This document shows positions 22,882 through 33,884 of a DNA stretch of 64,000 nucleotides, piece after piece. The notes below the pieces were generated by a model. That model did no database searches. It was not told where the DNA came from and saw only the letters and a program-made list of their open reading frames with translations. Positions within the stretch are counted from its first letter, which is position 1; each line of letters opens with the position of its first letter. The position numbers and the translations under genes were made by a program. The DNA is from Puccinia triticina (lineage: Eukaryota > Basidiomycota > Pucciniomycetes > Pucciniales > Pucciniaceae), in the NCBI RefSeq assembly GCF_026914185.1, contig NC_070560.1, positions 6,811,501 through 6,875,500 on the forward strand. Direction: 5' to 3'.

Positions 22882-25800
22882 TAGAGATGGCCCCGGCGAA
22901 CCCGTTGCGGGTACCTGCTATCCGCTGGCGGGTACCCGCCGAGGCCGTCGGGTACCCGCCAACGGGTGCGGATGTCTAGGATTCTGGGAAAATTCCAGCG
23001 GGTACCCGGGTACTTTTACGCCACACCCGCCCAGATATGTAAGCCGTGGTGGCCCACAGCTGTGCAGCACAGTATCTCCGGCCCGGCCCTCCCGTCCTCT
23101 CCGCCGCTGCCCTCCTCCCTGTCGGTCCCTCCCTCCTGCACTGCCCACCCCATTCTGTACCGACTAACAATGACACAACCCCGTAAAAGGCTCCGAAGTC
23201 GGGCAGAAATAGAAGGCAACACCAAACCCAAACAAACCAATGAACAGGAAGACCAGGACAATGTGGACTCCTCAGCCACCCCAAGTAGCACACAGGTTGG
23301 AGCTGGAATGACAGATGAGTAGCGTCTAGGTGATTTCCTTTCTTTTTTTCCTTGTGGTGTATTTCACTGATAAAAATTCATATTTTGAATGTGTAGAACA
23401 CGCGCAGAAACTTGCATTCAACCAAGTTAGTTCTGCGTATGCCTCTTACAAGCCGCCCACTATGTCCAATCAGCTAGATAAGTTCCAACGCTGTATGATT
23501 GCGTGGAAATGTAAGATGTGAGTATCATTTCTTTGAGAAGATTTAAGAAACAAGATCATGATATCCTAAACTATTCCCATTAAAATATTTCTAGATGTGC
23601 TAAAAATATCAATCGGCCGGCATACAACTCTTCATGCAGTAATCTTCTCACGCATGCAGGTCGATGCCTGAGGAAGCAGCAAAAGCCCCCAGATAACAAG
23701 AATCTTGCAACACTTGGTGTAACTGGAACCGGTGATATTGACCCGCGGGAGGCAAGTCGCATGAGTTTTTTCATTCTCTGCATTTCATCGTTCTCGTCTG
23801 CCTGACCTTCTCCCTCTAGGTCTTGCAAAGGTGTGCTCTTTGGTGTGCCGAGGGAGCACAACCTTTCTCGGCCTTGGAAGAAGCAAGCCTCAAGAGAGTT
23901 CTGCATCCAATCATCCTGAAACATCTTCCAACTCGAAAGATGGTCTAAAAAGCAATTCATATGCTCTACCTTTCTACGCAGGAGCACCTTTGCAAGGAAT
24001 TGCGGGTGAGTCAGCAATTTTTTTATTCCTATATTTCGACTTCAAATGTTGACCAAAAGCACCTCAAACCCCTGCCATCCATAATTTATTCAGGTCCACG
24101 AGGGGGCGCTTTACCTGGGTGTTGATGCATGGCAGACCCCAAATGGATTCGACATCATTGGAGCAGTGGTTTACCGGCTTTTGGACGACAGCGCAGGCAC
24201 AGTCAAGTTGGGTGCGATGCCCTTGGACTTTGTCCAGCTTAAAAAAAGTCATACCGGCGAATACTTGGCGCGTATGGTCCAATACATTGTAGAGAAGTTT
24301 CAATTGAAAAACCGAGTAAGTTTCCTTTTTATTTTTCTCTTATATTGTTGGAAATGATAAATGATTCAACCAATCGCTCTCATTAGATATGCGGGATTGT
24401 TTCCGACAATGCAGCAAACAATGGGAAGATGGTCGCCGAGTTGGAGAAGCTTGGTTGGAAGTGGTTCAAAGGTGAGCCGCAGTGGATAAGGTGCTTTGCA
24501 CATATCCTGAACCTTATTGTCAAGGCAATTCTTCGACCATTCTCACGTGACAAAAAAGCCAATGGTCAAGCTTTCGAGGATGAGGATTCCGATGAGGAGA
24601 AAGAAGCACAGGATCTCATTGAAGGGTGAGATTCTTTTTCACATTCACACTGGCTCTTAGCTGCCAAGCGAGTTCGGACCAAAGTCTGATTAAAGCTTTT
24701 GTACTTCAATCCATAGGTTTGATGATGAGGAAGATGAAATTTCATCTGATGAAGAAGAAGTTCTCACCAATGTTCTTGAGAAGTCCAATGGCGAATTACA
24801 AGAAGATGATGATCTTACTCTGGCTGATATTGATGATCTTGAAGACAAAAAAGATGATGATGTTTATACTTCCTACTTGTGTCGTTGATCCCTTGCAAAG
24901 GTTGTTTTTTCACCCTATTCCTTTAAACCTTTAATCCATTAACACTCATTGTTTATTTTTCATCTTCTTCAGTTTTGCACTATTGCCACCAAGTTGAAGA
25001 AATCCCCAAACTCCAAGGCCCAATTTATTGCGCTTTGTCAAGAAAATCAATGCGAGAGGCCTCATAACGTCAAACGCGACGTCCCGACTCGTTGGAACTC
25101 GACATACTTGCAGCTTTCAAGCATCATCAGATGCGAGAAGGCCATGTAAGACTATTTGCCTGATGATTTGGTCAGGGATGAACAAAACTGACATGTTTTA
25201 TTTTCAAGTATTATGTGGCAGCGTGATAAGAGGTTTGGCACAACCCGCAGCATCCATGTGAGCCAGGAAGACTTTGACTTGGCCGCGGACCTTGTGCAGG
25301 TTCTGAAACCGTTTTACGACATAACCCTTCAACTATCCACATCTGGCTCAGCTCGGGTCGCCGAAGTGGTTGTCATGATTGATCAAATCACCGCAAACCT
25401 TTCAGCCGTGATCACAAACAAGAACCAATCTTATCCTCCTGCATTACGAAATGCATGCCGCGCTGGGCTTAAAATTACAAACAAGTACTATTCACTTACA
25501 GACTGCTCACCGATTTACCGAATATCAATGGGTGAGTTTCTGACTAATTCTAAGTAAAATTTTGGTAATCAAAAATTATTAATTTGATGCTTTCAGTGCT
25601 ACATCCCTCGTTCAAGGACGAGTACTTCAAGCTGGCCAAATGGCCTCAATCATGGATTGATGAGGCAATCCGCCTTACTCGCGAGATGTACAAGAAGTGG
25701 TATAAGCCTAGAAACCTGGATTCAGGCCCCAGACCGCCAAAGAAAGGACCGGCAAAGGTAAGCTTTCTACTTATTTTTGTCACTCCAACCCACTGAGCTG

Positions 25801-26545
25801 ATCAAAGGATGCTGCAGCCACAAAGCGGTGTTCTGGCAGGGCTCAGCGCAGCTGCTGTAGCCAGATCCGCTGAATTGCTTTCGGATCCCGTGGACATATG
25901 GCTCTCTGGCGGCCTGTATTTAGAAGATGGCGAGCCAATCAATGCCCTCAAGTGGTGGACCGACCAGAAACAGAGTGGAAACAATCACAATGGTCTCTTA
26001 CAGATGGCTCTTGATGTCCTCAGCTGCCCAGGTAAGATTGTGCTATTATTCAAATGTATCACAACAAAAATTTGAATTTTTTTTCTTTTGTTTTTCATAC
26101 AGCAACAACAGTTGATGTAGAGCGGACGTTCAGCTTTGGCCGAGACTATGTCTCCACCAGGAGACATAAACTCCATCCAAAATCTGTAAGTAGAGGAATG
26201 GCATTGGTGTTCTACTCAAAGAACGACAAAATAAAACGTCTGGCGCTCCACCAATACATGGAAAAAAAGAAGGATAAGAGGAGGAGTACTTCAAAGGATA
26301 CCGGTGCCCCTGAGGGCAATGTGGTGACGGTGGAGTGAACATCTGCCACCCTGCCGTCACCAAGTTAAGTATTATGATGAAATTATAAAATTATGTTGCT
26401 GTCTGACTGTGCTTTGAGTAGCGGGTACCCGGGTGTATCCACCCGGGTACCCGCAGTACCCGCCCGCGGGTGCGGGTGTGGGTGCGGATGTGAGGATTGG
26501 GTCAAAACAGGCCGCGGGTACCCGGGTGTGTCGGAGCCATCTCTA
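22882..26545 (+). mobile_element. hAT transposon copy 2 with 8-bp target duplication
   Basis: The left end TAGAGATGGCCCCGG and right end GGAGCCATCTCTA are inverted repeats. Flanks are CTCCCTTG (22874-22881) and CTCCCTCG (26546-26553), an 8-bp duplication with one mismatch. That mismatch is C to T at a TCG site. Subterminal sequence is rich in CGGGTACCCG motifs. The element is separate from copy 1 (different ends, different target), lies 93 bp downstream and has the same orientation. Its end sequence defines a family with non-autonomous members at 30176-31611 and 35421-36124. Confidence 0.9.
23171..26338 (+). pseudogene. Decayed hAT-family transposase (copy 2)
   Basis: A multi-exon hAT transposase related to copy 1. 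Blocks include a basic N-terminus (MTQPRKRLRSR), TMSNQLDKFQRCMIAWK, a Cys-rich region (23590-23760), VDAWQTPNGFDIIG, HTGEYLARMV, GIVSDNAANNGKM, GEPQWIRCFAHILNLIV, an acidic stretch (24570-24880), VPTRWNSTYLQL, LHPSFKDEYFKLAKW, INALKWWTDQKQS, LDVLSCP and VDVERTFSFGRDYVSTRRH. In-frame stops occur at TAG near 23320, TAA at about 23946 and TGA at about 24886; the last could be a CGA to TGA change. It is less damaged than copy 1 but still unlikely to make full-length protein. Confidence 0.88.
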
Positions 26546-26553
26546 CTCCCTCG

Positions 26554-28326
26554 GAGTCCCAGCTGAGAGCCCAAGAAAAACTCAAGATTTTTTTTCTTTT
26601 TTGGACTTGAAATATTTATTCTGCATGAAAAGGGAGTCATTGACAGTATATTTACCCCAACACAGAAAGCCCTTTGGCAAAGTGGCTTTGTAGTCCAGCT
26701 GTCAGAGAGCTCAACGGGTGTTGAGCTGACTTACCTAAGCCTCCCAAGACTGGGGGTGCAGAGCACCAATGCAAAGCATCTCCCATTCCCAATGGGAGGC
26801 TTATGAGTTGTTAGCATTATTCTGCGTGAGAGATTCAGGAAAATTGTGGCTTTTGGCCAAATTTTTTAATCAAATTTACATTACACAGCGCACACTGATT
26901 GTGATTCAGCGAGCTGAAATGCAGAGGATAGCTGAGCATCTCAGCTTCAATGTACTCTGGAAATGGTGAAAATTACACCAAAGTAGAAGCCTTGTCATCC
27001 CCCAGAAGAGTACGTGGTTGGAGGATAGAATTATTTATCTTAATTGAATCCACATTGTGGTGCTCCATCCCAACCCACAAGTAGTGTTTTTAGTATCTTC
27101 TCTTTACACTAGAGTTTAAAGCGGCTACGCCGCTGCAGGGATGAAGCTCCAGCCAGCACCCCCCTCCCGCCCCCCCCCCCCCTGGTGAAAGCCCAAGGTT
27201 CAGCCTCTCTCCCTCTTCTAATCAGCTCTTCCCTTGACAGGCTACCCAGCTTTTACAGCTGTAAATCCTATCAGGGCTGGCTAATCTCAGCCTGCTGCAA
27301 ATCATATCCCCCACTCTTCTCAGGTATCTGTATTTGTTTACTGGTAACCTGCATAGGCTAAATCTGCGTGCACTGTAGGCAAATCAATTTTTATGAAGAT
27401 ACAAATGTTAGTCTTTCATTCATCATGATTTAAAAGGGCACAGAAAATTTAGCCAAGGTCTGTGGAGAGAGAGCCTGTCATCCCCTTGGGACCTCAACTG
27501 ATCAATTGTGTGAAGGCCAACTCATTTCATGGCAAGCAGGATAACCTGGGTCCTGAGTCCAATATTCTTTTTTGGGGCAAATAGAAATTTGTGGGGCAAG
27601 TTATCATACATGATGACCATGAGGATAGTAAAAACTCAAAGAGAAAAGGTTACAGTAGGCTAGATTCCTTGAGAAGAGGAACTTAAGATGATTTGAAATC
27701 AAGGGTCCAGGCAGAATTGTAAATATCAATTCTCATGGTGTGATTGATTTACTAATGAAATATACACCTTCCTCCAAACCAGATTTCATTTCAATCATTT
27801 AAAAGTCCTCATTTAAGGGGAGGGCTCATTCTGTTAGTTTTTTTGTAATGTCTATCTTACAAAACAGTATATATATTTACCCCAGACAGATAGATGTTCT
27901 TCTTGTATTGTCTTCTGATCGGAGACCCAGGGATGGCACAGAACACATGTGCATATTGCCACTGAAATCTTGTCTACACACTGCTACAACTACATTTAGT
28001 GCAATGGCGTGAGGAATGCTTCAAGGCTTGTGGGTGTTTAGAAAGGCTCATAACTGTGAGCATACAAACCCGCACCTTTACCTATAGTATACCAGTGACA
28101 ACAAGTCGGTTAAATGCGGAAGAGAAGGTTGATCGGACATTGACAGCGCAGGGAAGAAACATTGCTTGATCCATTTGAAGTCGTTGTTGTTCTTGCACCA
28201 ATGGTTGGCGCTGGCTGGCTGATGGACACTTGGCTGGCCGTGTGTAACTGGTTCAGACCTACACTCTCCATCATCCATCAATAATTTGAAAAAAGAAAGA
28301 AAAAAACTTTAGTTTCCTATCTCTTC
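26554..28326. other. Intergenic, no gene; GC-rich hairpin near 27120
   Basis: Mostly AT-rich unique-looking sequence. Near 27115-27185 there is a GCGGCTACGCCGCTGCAGGG hairpin followed by a 13-base C run. The same GCGGCTGCGCCGCTGCAG core recurs near 51092. Around 26700-26815 there is a GCCTCCCAAGACTGGG...CCAATGGGAGGC inverted pair. No coding region supported. Confidence 0.5.
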
Positions 28327-28875
28327 ATGAGGAAAGAGAAAAAAAAGGAGCAAGAGATATGGCTGTCAAGCAAGCAAGCACTCATACATGTCCGACTGCC
28401 GATACCCTGCGACCTGATCGCCGTCCTCGGAGTTGGTCCACAGCACAAACAAGAAGCCAAAGGGACTGACAATGTCTTACTGGGAGGGCAAGGAGGAGAG
28501 ATGGTGGAGCTGCAAGATTGCGATGAGCTCTCAGGTGCAACACAAGAGCTCTTTTCCCATTGTTATCTAATGCTTGAGACAGCTGTGGTGTTATGTGAGA
28601 AGTTAGGCTTGGAGCTCCGGCATCTGGAGGAGGATCTGGAGGAGAAATTTCATATAGCAGCTGACCCTAAGGTTACGGCGCCCCCAAGGAGCTGGATCCC
28701 CCAGCCCTTCCACCCTTCTACACTTCTGGGACGGCTGGGAGACTCAGCGAAGATCGCTCTTGTTGTTTGTGCCAAAAATCCCGGCGCCAGTGATTGTTTG
28801 ACCGCCGGAAACAGTCTTTCTACACACACACAGAGAGAGAGAGACAATCAGTACGTGTTGGCAACGGACTTGTAA
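28327..28875 (+). CDS. Hypothetical open frame, 182 codons
   Basis: I recognise no family. The frame opens with a Lys-rich start (MRKEKKKEQ) and contains a helix-prone acidic stretch (LCEKLGLELRHLEEDLEEKF) and a Pro-rich part (SWIPQPFHPST). It then degenerates into a CACACA/GAGAGA simple repeat near 28823. Composition is less biased than in nearby shadow frames, so it may be an exon or a relic of a gene. No signal peptide, intron partner or neighbour supports it. Confidence 0.22.
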   Translation: MRKEKKKEQEIWLSSKQALIHVRLPIPCDLIAVLGVGPQHKQEAKGTDNVLLGGQGGEMVELQDCDELSGATQELFSHCYLMLETAVVLCEKLGLELRHLEEDLEEKFHIAADPKVTAPPRSWIPQPFHPSTLLGRLGDSAKIALVVCAKNPGASDCLTAGNSLSTHTQRERDNQYVLATDL

Positions 28876-29076
28876 GGATCTTGAGCTCAAAGTCGTCCGG
28901 AAAGACGGGGGCGCCACATACCATGCAACTAAGATCTCTGCAGACGAGGTCCAAGCCTGATGATGGTGTGTTTGCTGGGTGGCAAGCAATGTTCAGTGTT
29001 TGTGATCTGTGTGCAAGCATATAGCAAGGGACAAAACAAGGAGACATTTGGGCGGTTTTGCCGGCTGATGGGCGCA

Positions 29077-29772
29077 TTATACTAAACAAAGCTGTTTACA
29101 ATTGGCGGCAGCGGCGGGAGGAGAGGGGGGAATCTTGGAGGAGACAGAACAAGCCGCCGCATCCAAGACAGGCGACGCAGCGGCCAAAGGCCTGGCGACA
29201 GCGCAGACAGAGGCCAGCCAAGCTTGGCCCATCTGCGCCTTAGGAGTCAAGCGACTTGAGGAGGATGGCCAGGGTCTTGAAGAAGGTGGTGTTGGTCTTG
29301 TGAGTCCATAGACTGGGGAATGCATCTTTGCCGGGTCTTGTCGCCCGCCGCCATCAGCGTTGTCGTCAGTATCGTTGGGGGTTGGACGGCGAGGGCAAGA
29401 AAGTAGTGGAGTCGGGCCAACTGGAAAAAAACCCATAGTATAATCTACGGTGGGGGAGTGGGAGAGGCAGGACCTACGAGAAGGTATGGGCAGATTGGTT
29501 GTGTTGGGAAGTGCGTGCCTGTAGCCAGGCGGAGGTTCCATCTGGGTTGGGTATAGGAATAATTCAATTGTTGGTGGCGCCGCGGAGGGTCTTGATGGTT
29601 GCTGCGGCAACCAATACCACCCTGCAAGGCAGTGGGAACGGGCATATTGTTGGCAGTGGCGGGTGATTGGGGAGCGGTAACAGCGGGGCAGTGGAGACAA
29701 GCTGGGAGGTGGCTGGTGAGGAGTGCTCGTGGGGTATAATCTGGAATGCTTATTTAAGGAGTGCAGTTCCAT
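29077..29772 (-). CDS. Hypothetical Pro/Ser-rich open frame, 231 codons
   Basis: A minus-strand frame rich in Pro, Ser, Thr and Ala with no recognised domain. A possible intron lies within it on this strand, from GTAGGTCCTG (about 29479) to GGTTTTTTTCCAG (about 29422), which would change the downstream frame. Composition-driven openness is a real possibility. Confidence 0.18.
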   Translation of the reverse strand: MELHSLNKHSRLYPTSTPHQPPPSLSPLPRCYRSPITRHCQQYARSHCLAGWYWLPQQPSRPSAAPPTIELFLYPTQMEPPPGYRHALPNTTNLPIPSRRSCLSHSPTVDYTMGFFPVGPTPLLSCPRRPTPNDTDDNADGGGRQDPAKMHSPVYGLTRPTPPSSRPWPSSSSRLTPKAQMGQAWLASVCAVARPLAAASPVLDAAACSVSSKIPPSPPAAAANCKQLCLV

Positions 29773-30167
29773 CAGCTTGAGGCCCCCGGTTTCGTCCTAC
29801 CCCCTCCCTGGGAGCCACCTAACTGCTTGGTTAGGCCCTCCCTGGACACCTTTAACAACCGGCCCACTTTTGCTCATTGCTACAGCACAGCTGGAGGGTC
29901 ATCCATAGGGCCTTTGGGCCTTTGGGGATTTTCAACTTGTGCCTTTGTTTAACTGTTGTGTGCACTATTTTTTGTTGTAACTGTGTAAAAAAACACCCCA
30001 AAACTTAGATCCATAGGTCTAGGATTGTGTGGATTTAAGAAAGTGGGATATCTTCATCATTACATTGCCCATTACCCCATAGCCTTTCACAAATACTTCA
30101 TTATACTTGCATGTTCAGAATCTACGCCTCATTTCACCTATACACCACCGCTTGAATTCAAGCTTGG
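29773..30167. other. Intergenic spacer
   Basis: AT-rich sequence before the hAT-type element; nothing recognised. Confidence 0.5.
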
Positions 30168-30175
30168 GTTGACGT

Positions 30176-31611
30176 TAGAGATGACCTCTTGCACCTGGGT
30201 ACCCACTGCGGGTGCGGGTACCTGCCTGAAATTTTGCAAATTCTCAACACCTGCACCTGCACCCGGCACCCGCCGGCGTGTGCTTGGCGGCTATACCAGG
30301 TACCAGGTGCAGGGGCGGTTACCCGTTCTGATATACTCACTGCCAGTGTGGAACTCCTACCGTGCCAGGAGGTAGGCAGAGCGTTGAGGGGATAGGTGCT
30401 GTTGAGGCTGCCCTCGTGGTGGTCCGGCAAATGAGATGAGGATCAGAAAGTGTGATAGCGTTGGGGGGGGATTTTTTAGAGACGACGGGGATGGAATACC
30501 GTCGGCGGTGGTTGGTTTGAGGAGGATCAGGTGATGGTGATAAGGGGGATAAGGATCAGGAATAGTGCTGGGGATGCTACCAGCGGATCAGAAAAGAGTG
30601 ATGGAATTTCTCTTGGATCAGAGCAAGTCCCATGCCGTCCCATCCTCCAAGTTCAAACTTGAACTTGGACTCTGGGGAGTGACATGTCACAGGACATTTC
30701 ATCACATCCCTAACTACAAAACAAAACCACAAGGAAAGAAAAGAAAACAAAACCCAACAAACAACAAGCAGAAGAAAAGAATAAACAAAGCTTAAAGAGG
30801 AAACCAAACAGGATAAAGTGAAGAAATAAAACATCATGATAAACCCACATAGTACATGTGTTAGGACCAAGAAAGGAAAAGAGAAACTGGGAGGGATCCA
30901 GAATCTTGAGGCTGTGAGAAAGTGACGGAAGGGATCATCTTGAGGATGAATCTTGAGGATCTTGAGGCTGAAGGGTCTTGAGAGGCTGGACAATTCTTCT
31001 CTTGAGGATTTTCTGATGAGTGATCTAAAATCTTGAAATCTTGATCTTGAGGCCCTATACCAGTTTGACCACCACACCGGTGAGAAATCCCTCCCGGTCA
31101 GCAATACATACACTTGCTGACCAGGAGGGATTCCTGCAGTCAGCAAGTTCATTGATGACCGGGAGGGAGTTCTCCCAGCCATCAATTATATCCATGACCA
31201 GGAGGGAGTCCTCCCAGCCATTGATTATATCAATGGAATCCTCCCGGTCATCAATATAATTGCTGACACAGGGACTCCTCCCGGAGTCCTGGGGGTGTAT
31301 GTACCTCCTTGACCTGAGGGATCCCTCCGGTCAAAGAGGTGCACAAGCGTTTTGACCAGAGGGACTCCTCCATTTGAGGAGGTGTACACACCTCTGGGCG
31401 GAGGGATCACTCTGCTTGAGGTGGTATGTACACCCCCCACCTCTTCAAACGGAGAGATCCCTCCAATCCATCTGGCCCACCAAGATGGGCAGGTACCTGT
31501 TTTTTTCCTCCCAAAAAACTGAACACCCACACCACCCGGCACCTGCCGGCAGGTGCTGAGCGGGTGTTCCGGGTACCTGCTGGCGGGTGCCGGGTACCCA
31601 AGTGCCATCTA
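30176..31611. mobile_element. Non-autonomous hAT element, perfect 8-bp duplication
   Basis: The left end TAGAGATGACC and right end AGTGCCATCTA resemble hAT copy 2. The flanks are a perfect 8-bp repeat, GTTGACGT (30168-30175 and 31612-31619). Subterminal sequence has GGGTACCCA and GCGGGTGC motifs like the full-length copy. The interior is unrelated to transposase: a purine-rich block (30690-31060), similar to the start of the window, and then a hairpin array (about 31075-31480). Confidence 0.88.
31075..31480. repeat. Hairpin array with CTCCCGGTCA/TGACCAGGAGGGA arms
   Basis: Repeated inverted pairs such as CCCTCCCGGTCAGCAA / TTGCTGACCAGGAGGG (31088-31130), then GATGACCGGGAGGGAG / CTCCCAGCCATCAAT and later GACCTGAGGGATCCCTCCGGTC. 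Spacers of 15-30 bp hold TA-rich sequence. The arms diverge from unit to unit while staying self-complementary. Confidence 0.7.
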
Positions 31612-32051
31612 GTTGACGTGGGCCCAATGGCGCAGTCGGCGAAAGGTTGGCTTGGGTGGGCGCCAACCTGCCCGCCCAGAGTTTGACCGCAGGATTGGAT
31701 TGTGTCAAAGATTGGTCAGGCCCCCCTTGACCCAACCCATCCAGCACCACGGGTGGGGCAACTGGGTCGGATGGGTTGGCCGTGGCTAACCCAGCCAACC
31801 CATCCCAGCTCTGATCAGCGTGCCCACGGAGGAAGCTGGTGGGGCATCACAAGAGCCCAAACAACTTCACTCAGCAGGTGGGCCAAGCCAATCATGGCTG
31901 GCGCTGAGTAGTGCTCCAATGTTGCACTCTGGTTCACCAGGGGAGATATTTTCCCACTCCCCAGGGAGTGCCAAAGCTTAATTTTATGTGAGTTTTGGTT
32001 GGATATGGGCCTGATGTGGATTAGTAACTCATCTCTAAATGAATTGTAAAG

Positions 32052-32921
32052 CAGGGCATAGCACGGTGGTATTTGACATGGTTTTTGGGCCCCTCAAATA
32101 CTGATTTGTTGAATATTTGAGTATTCAGAGATATTCAACGGAAAAACTTCCATTTTGACTTATGTTGGCCCATTTCTGGGCCACATAATTTTGAGGGGGT
32201 CATCTGTCAAAAATATCATGGTGCCAAAGGTGCTTATAATATTGCCGGAGGCATATCTCATAATGGCAGACGCACTATTCAGAGTGGCGGACGCACTATT
32301 CAGAGTGCCAGACGCACTCTTGATAGTGCTGGCCGCACTTTTCATAGTGGCGGATGCACTTTTGATAGTGGCGGACTCACTCTTCAGAGTGCCAGACGCA
32401 CTTTTGATAGTGCCAGATGCACTTTTGATAGTGCCAGACGCACTTTTGATAGTGCCAGACAAACTTTTGATAGTGCTGGACGCACTCTTCAATATAGTGG
32501 CAGACGCACTTTTCATAGTGACAGACACAATTTTGATAGTGGTGGAATCACTATTCAGAGTGCCGGACACACTTTTGATAGTGGCAGACTCACTTTTCAC
32601 AGTGGCAGACGCACTTTTCAAAGTGGCGGACGCACTTTTCATAGTGGCGGATGCACTTTTTGTAGTGGTAGACGCACTTTTCAAAGTGCCAGAGGCAGAT
32701 TTTTTTTGTGTTGCACCAAAGGGGCTGGTATAGGGCCTTTGGAAACTCATCTAGGTCCTTTGGGCCCTAGAGAAGCTTGCATTGGCCCTCTACGCGCCCC
32801 TTTGAGCCATTAGTTGAATTTTTTTGAATATTCAAGCTTAAATTTGCCCAGGCATTATTTGACTCAAATCAAATTTGAATACAAATACTTGAATTGATTC
32901 TATTCAATGTGCTATTCCCTG
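32052..32921. mobile_element. hAT-type MITE, 870 bp, perfect 8-bp duplication
   Basis: The ends CAGGGCATAGCAC and GTGCTATTCCCTG are inverted repeats, flanked by the 8-bp repeat TTGTAAAG (32044-32051 and 32922-32929). Subterminal regions are full of short GAATATT/AATATTC and TTTGA motifs. The centre is a 21-bp palindromic minisatellite. There is no transposase gene. Confidence 0.88.
32268..32692. repeat. 21-bp palindromic minisatellite, about 20 copies
   Basis: A typical unit is GCACTTTTGATAGTGCCAGAC. Each unit contains a complementary GCACT...AGTGC pair, so every repeat can form its own hairpin. Since 21 is divisible by 3, one frame on each strand stays open for nearly 200 codons: a hydrophobic cycle on plus and a KSASATI-type cycle on minus. 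Variation between units is mostly single substitutions, plus one 3-bp insertion near 32493. Confidence 0.92.
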
Positions 32922-33884
32922 TTGTAAAGTGGATGGAGAAGTGATTCAAAAGTCAGTCAGAATTGATTTGGGACTAAACACAATGTTGTATAGAATTCTC
33001 TTGTTTTCTAGGTACAACTGTAGGAAAAAATATGATGAAATGATATTTCACCCAAATCCAACTCATCAATTGCTCCTGTTTACTGATGTTGAAGGATAGC
33101 AAAGCAAAATTGACATTCCCAAATTTAATTCCTCTGAAAAAATGGGTTTCTTGTGATTCACATTATATGCCCTTGTGTACAAAATTAAAGTAAAATTCAA
33201 CTTGGTACTATTGGGTTTAGAATCTTGGAATGTGGTAATGTTGCAGTAAAATTGGTGAAACCCATTTTCTTGGAAATGTGGGAATTAATTTGAATTTGGC
33301 TAAAAAAATGGTAAAAACCTTTTTAATAGGGTGAAAGTCTGAGTTAAGTCAAGGTTGGACTGCGGTGCCACTCCAGTTTGGCCAGATATCCTCGCCTCCT
33401 CACAAAAATGATCTGGTGAATTTTGTTTTTTTTTTGCTTTTCAAAATTCACATGTGCACTTTTTTGCACTTTGCTAATAGTCACCCTGATGTACGCGCGT
33501 AAATTGATGTGGAAATATCACAGGATGGGCCTTTCACAGCCACATGAAAAGTAAAACCTTTGTGTTGAGACACCAATTGTCCCCCTGATGTACGCGAGTA
33601 CATGAGGGGGAAAATATCACAGGCTGGGCCTTTCACATCTCCATGAAAAGGACATACTGGTCATGGAGCCAAGAAAGGCCTATATTCTGGATGAGTTCTG
33701 GATGAATTCTAGATGAGTTCTGGATGATTTCTTGGCAAGTTATGGTTTATTTCAGGATGATTTACAACTGATTTCCACATATGACTTCCAGTCTTTTTCA
33801 TACCTATCAAATTTTTATATACCAATATGGAAAAAATTTATGGTAGGGCACTCCCTGGGGAGTGAGAAAATATCTCCCCTGGTG

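Larger units (their letters stand above)
31935..33884. mobile_element. Terminal-inverted-repeat element, superfamily undetermined
   Basis: A 38-bp nearly perfect inverted repeat lies at both ends, starting CACCAGGGGAGATATTTTC and continuing CACTCCCCAGGGAGTGCC (31935-31972 and 33847-33884). The terminal repeat itself contains a small CACTCCC...GGGAGTG hairpin. Target duplication is unclear; GGTT next to both ends is a weak candidate. Inside are the hAT MITE at 32052-32921, a 72-bp direct duplication (33480-33551 and 33579-33650) and a short GGATGAGTTCT 12-bp repeat (about 33685-33730). No transposase. Confidence 0.65.

Noticed and set aside
22666..22960. GGTACC-rich blocks as promoter or operator sites
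   Set aside because: They are subterminal repeats of the two hAT elements and occur at the corresponding ends of related elements.
32155..32750. Open frames of 192 and 196 codons on opposite strands
   Set aside because: Both come from a 21-bp tandem repeat inside a MITE; no non-repeat domain is present.
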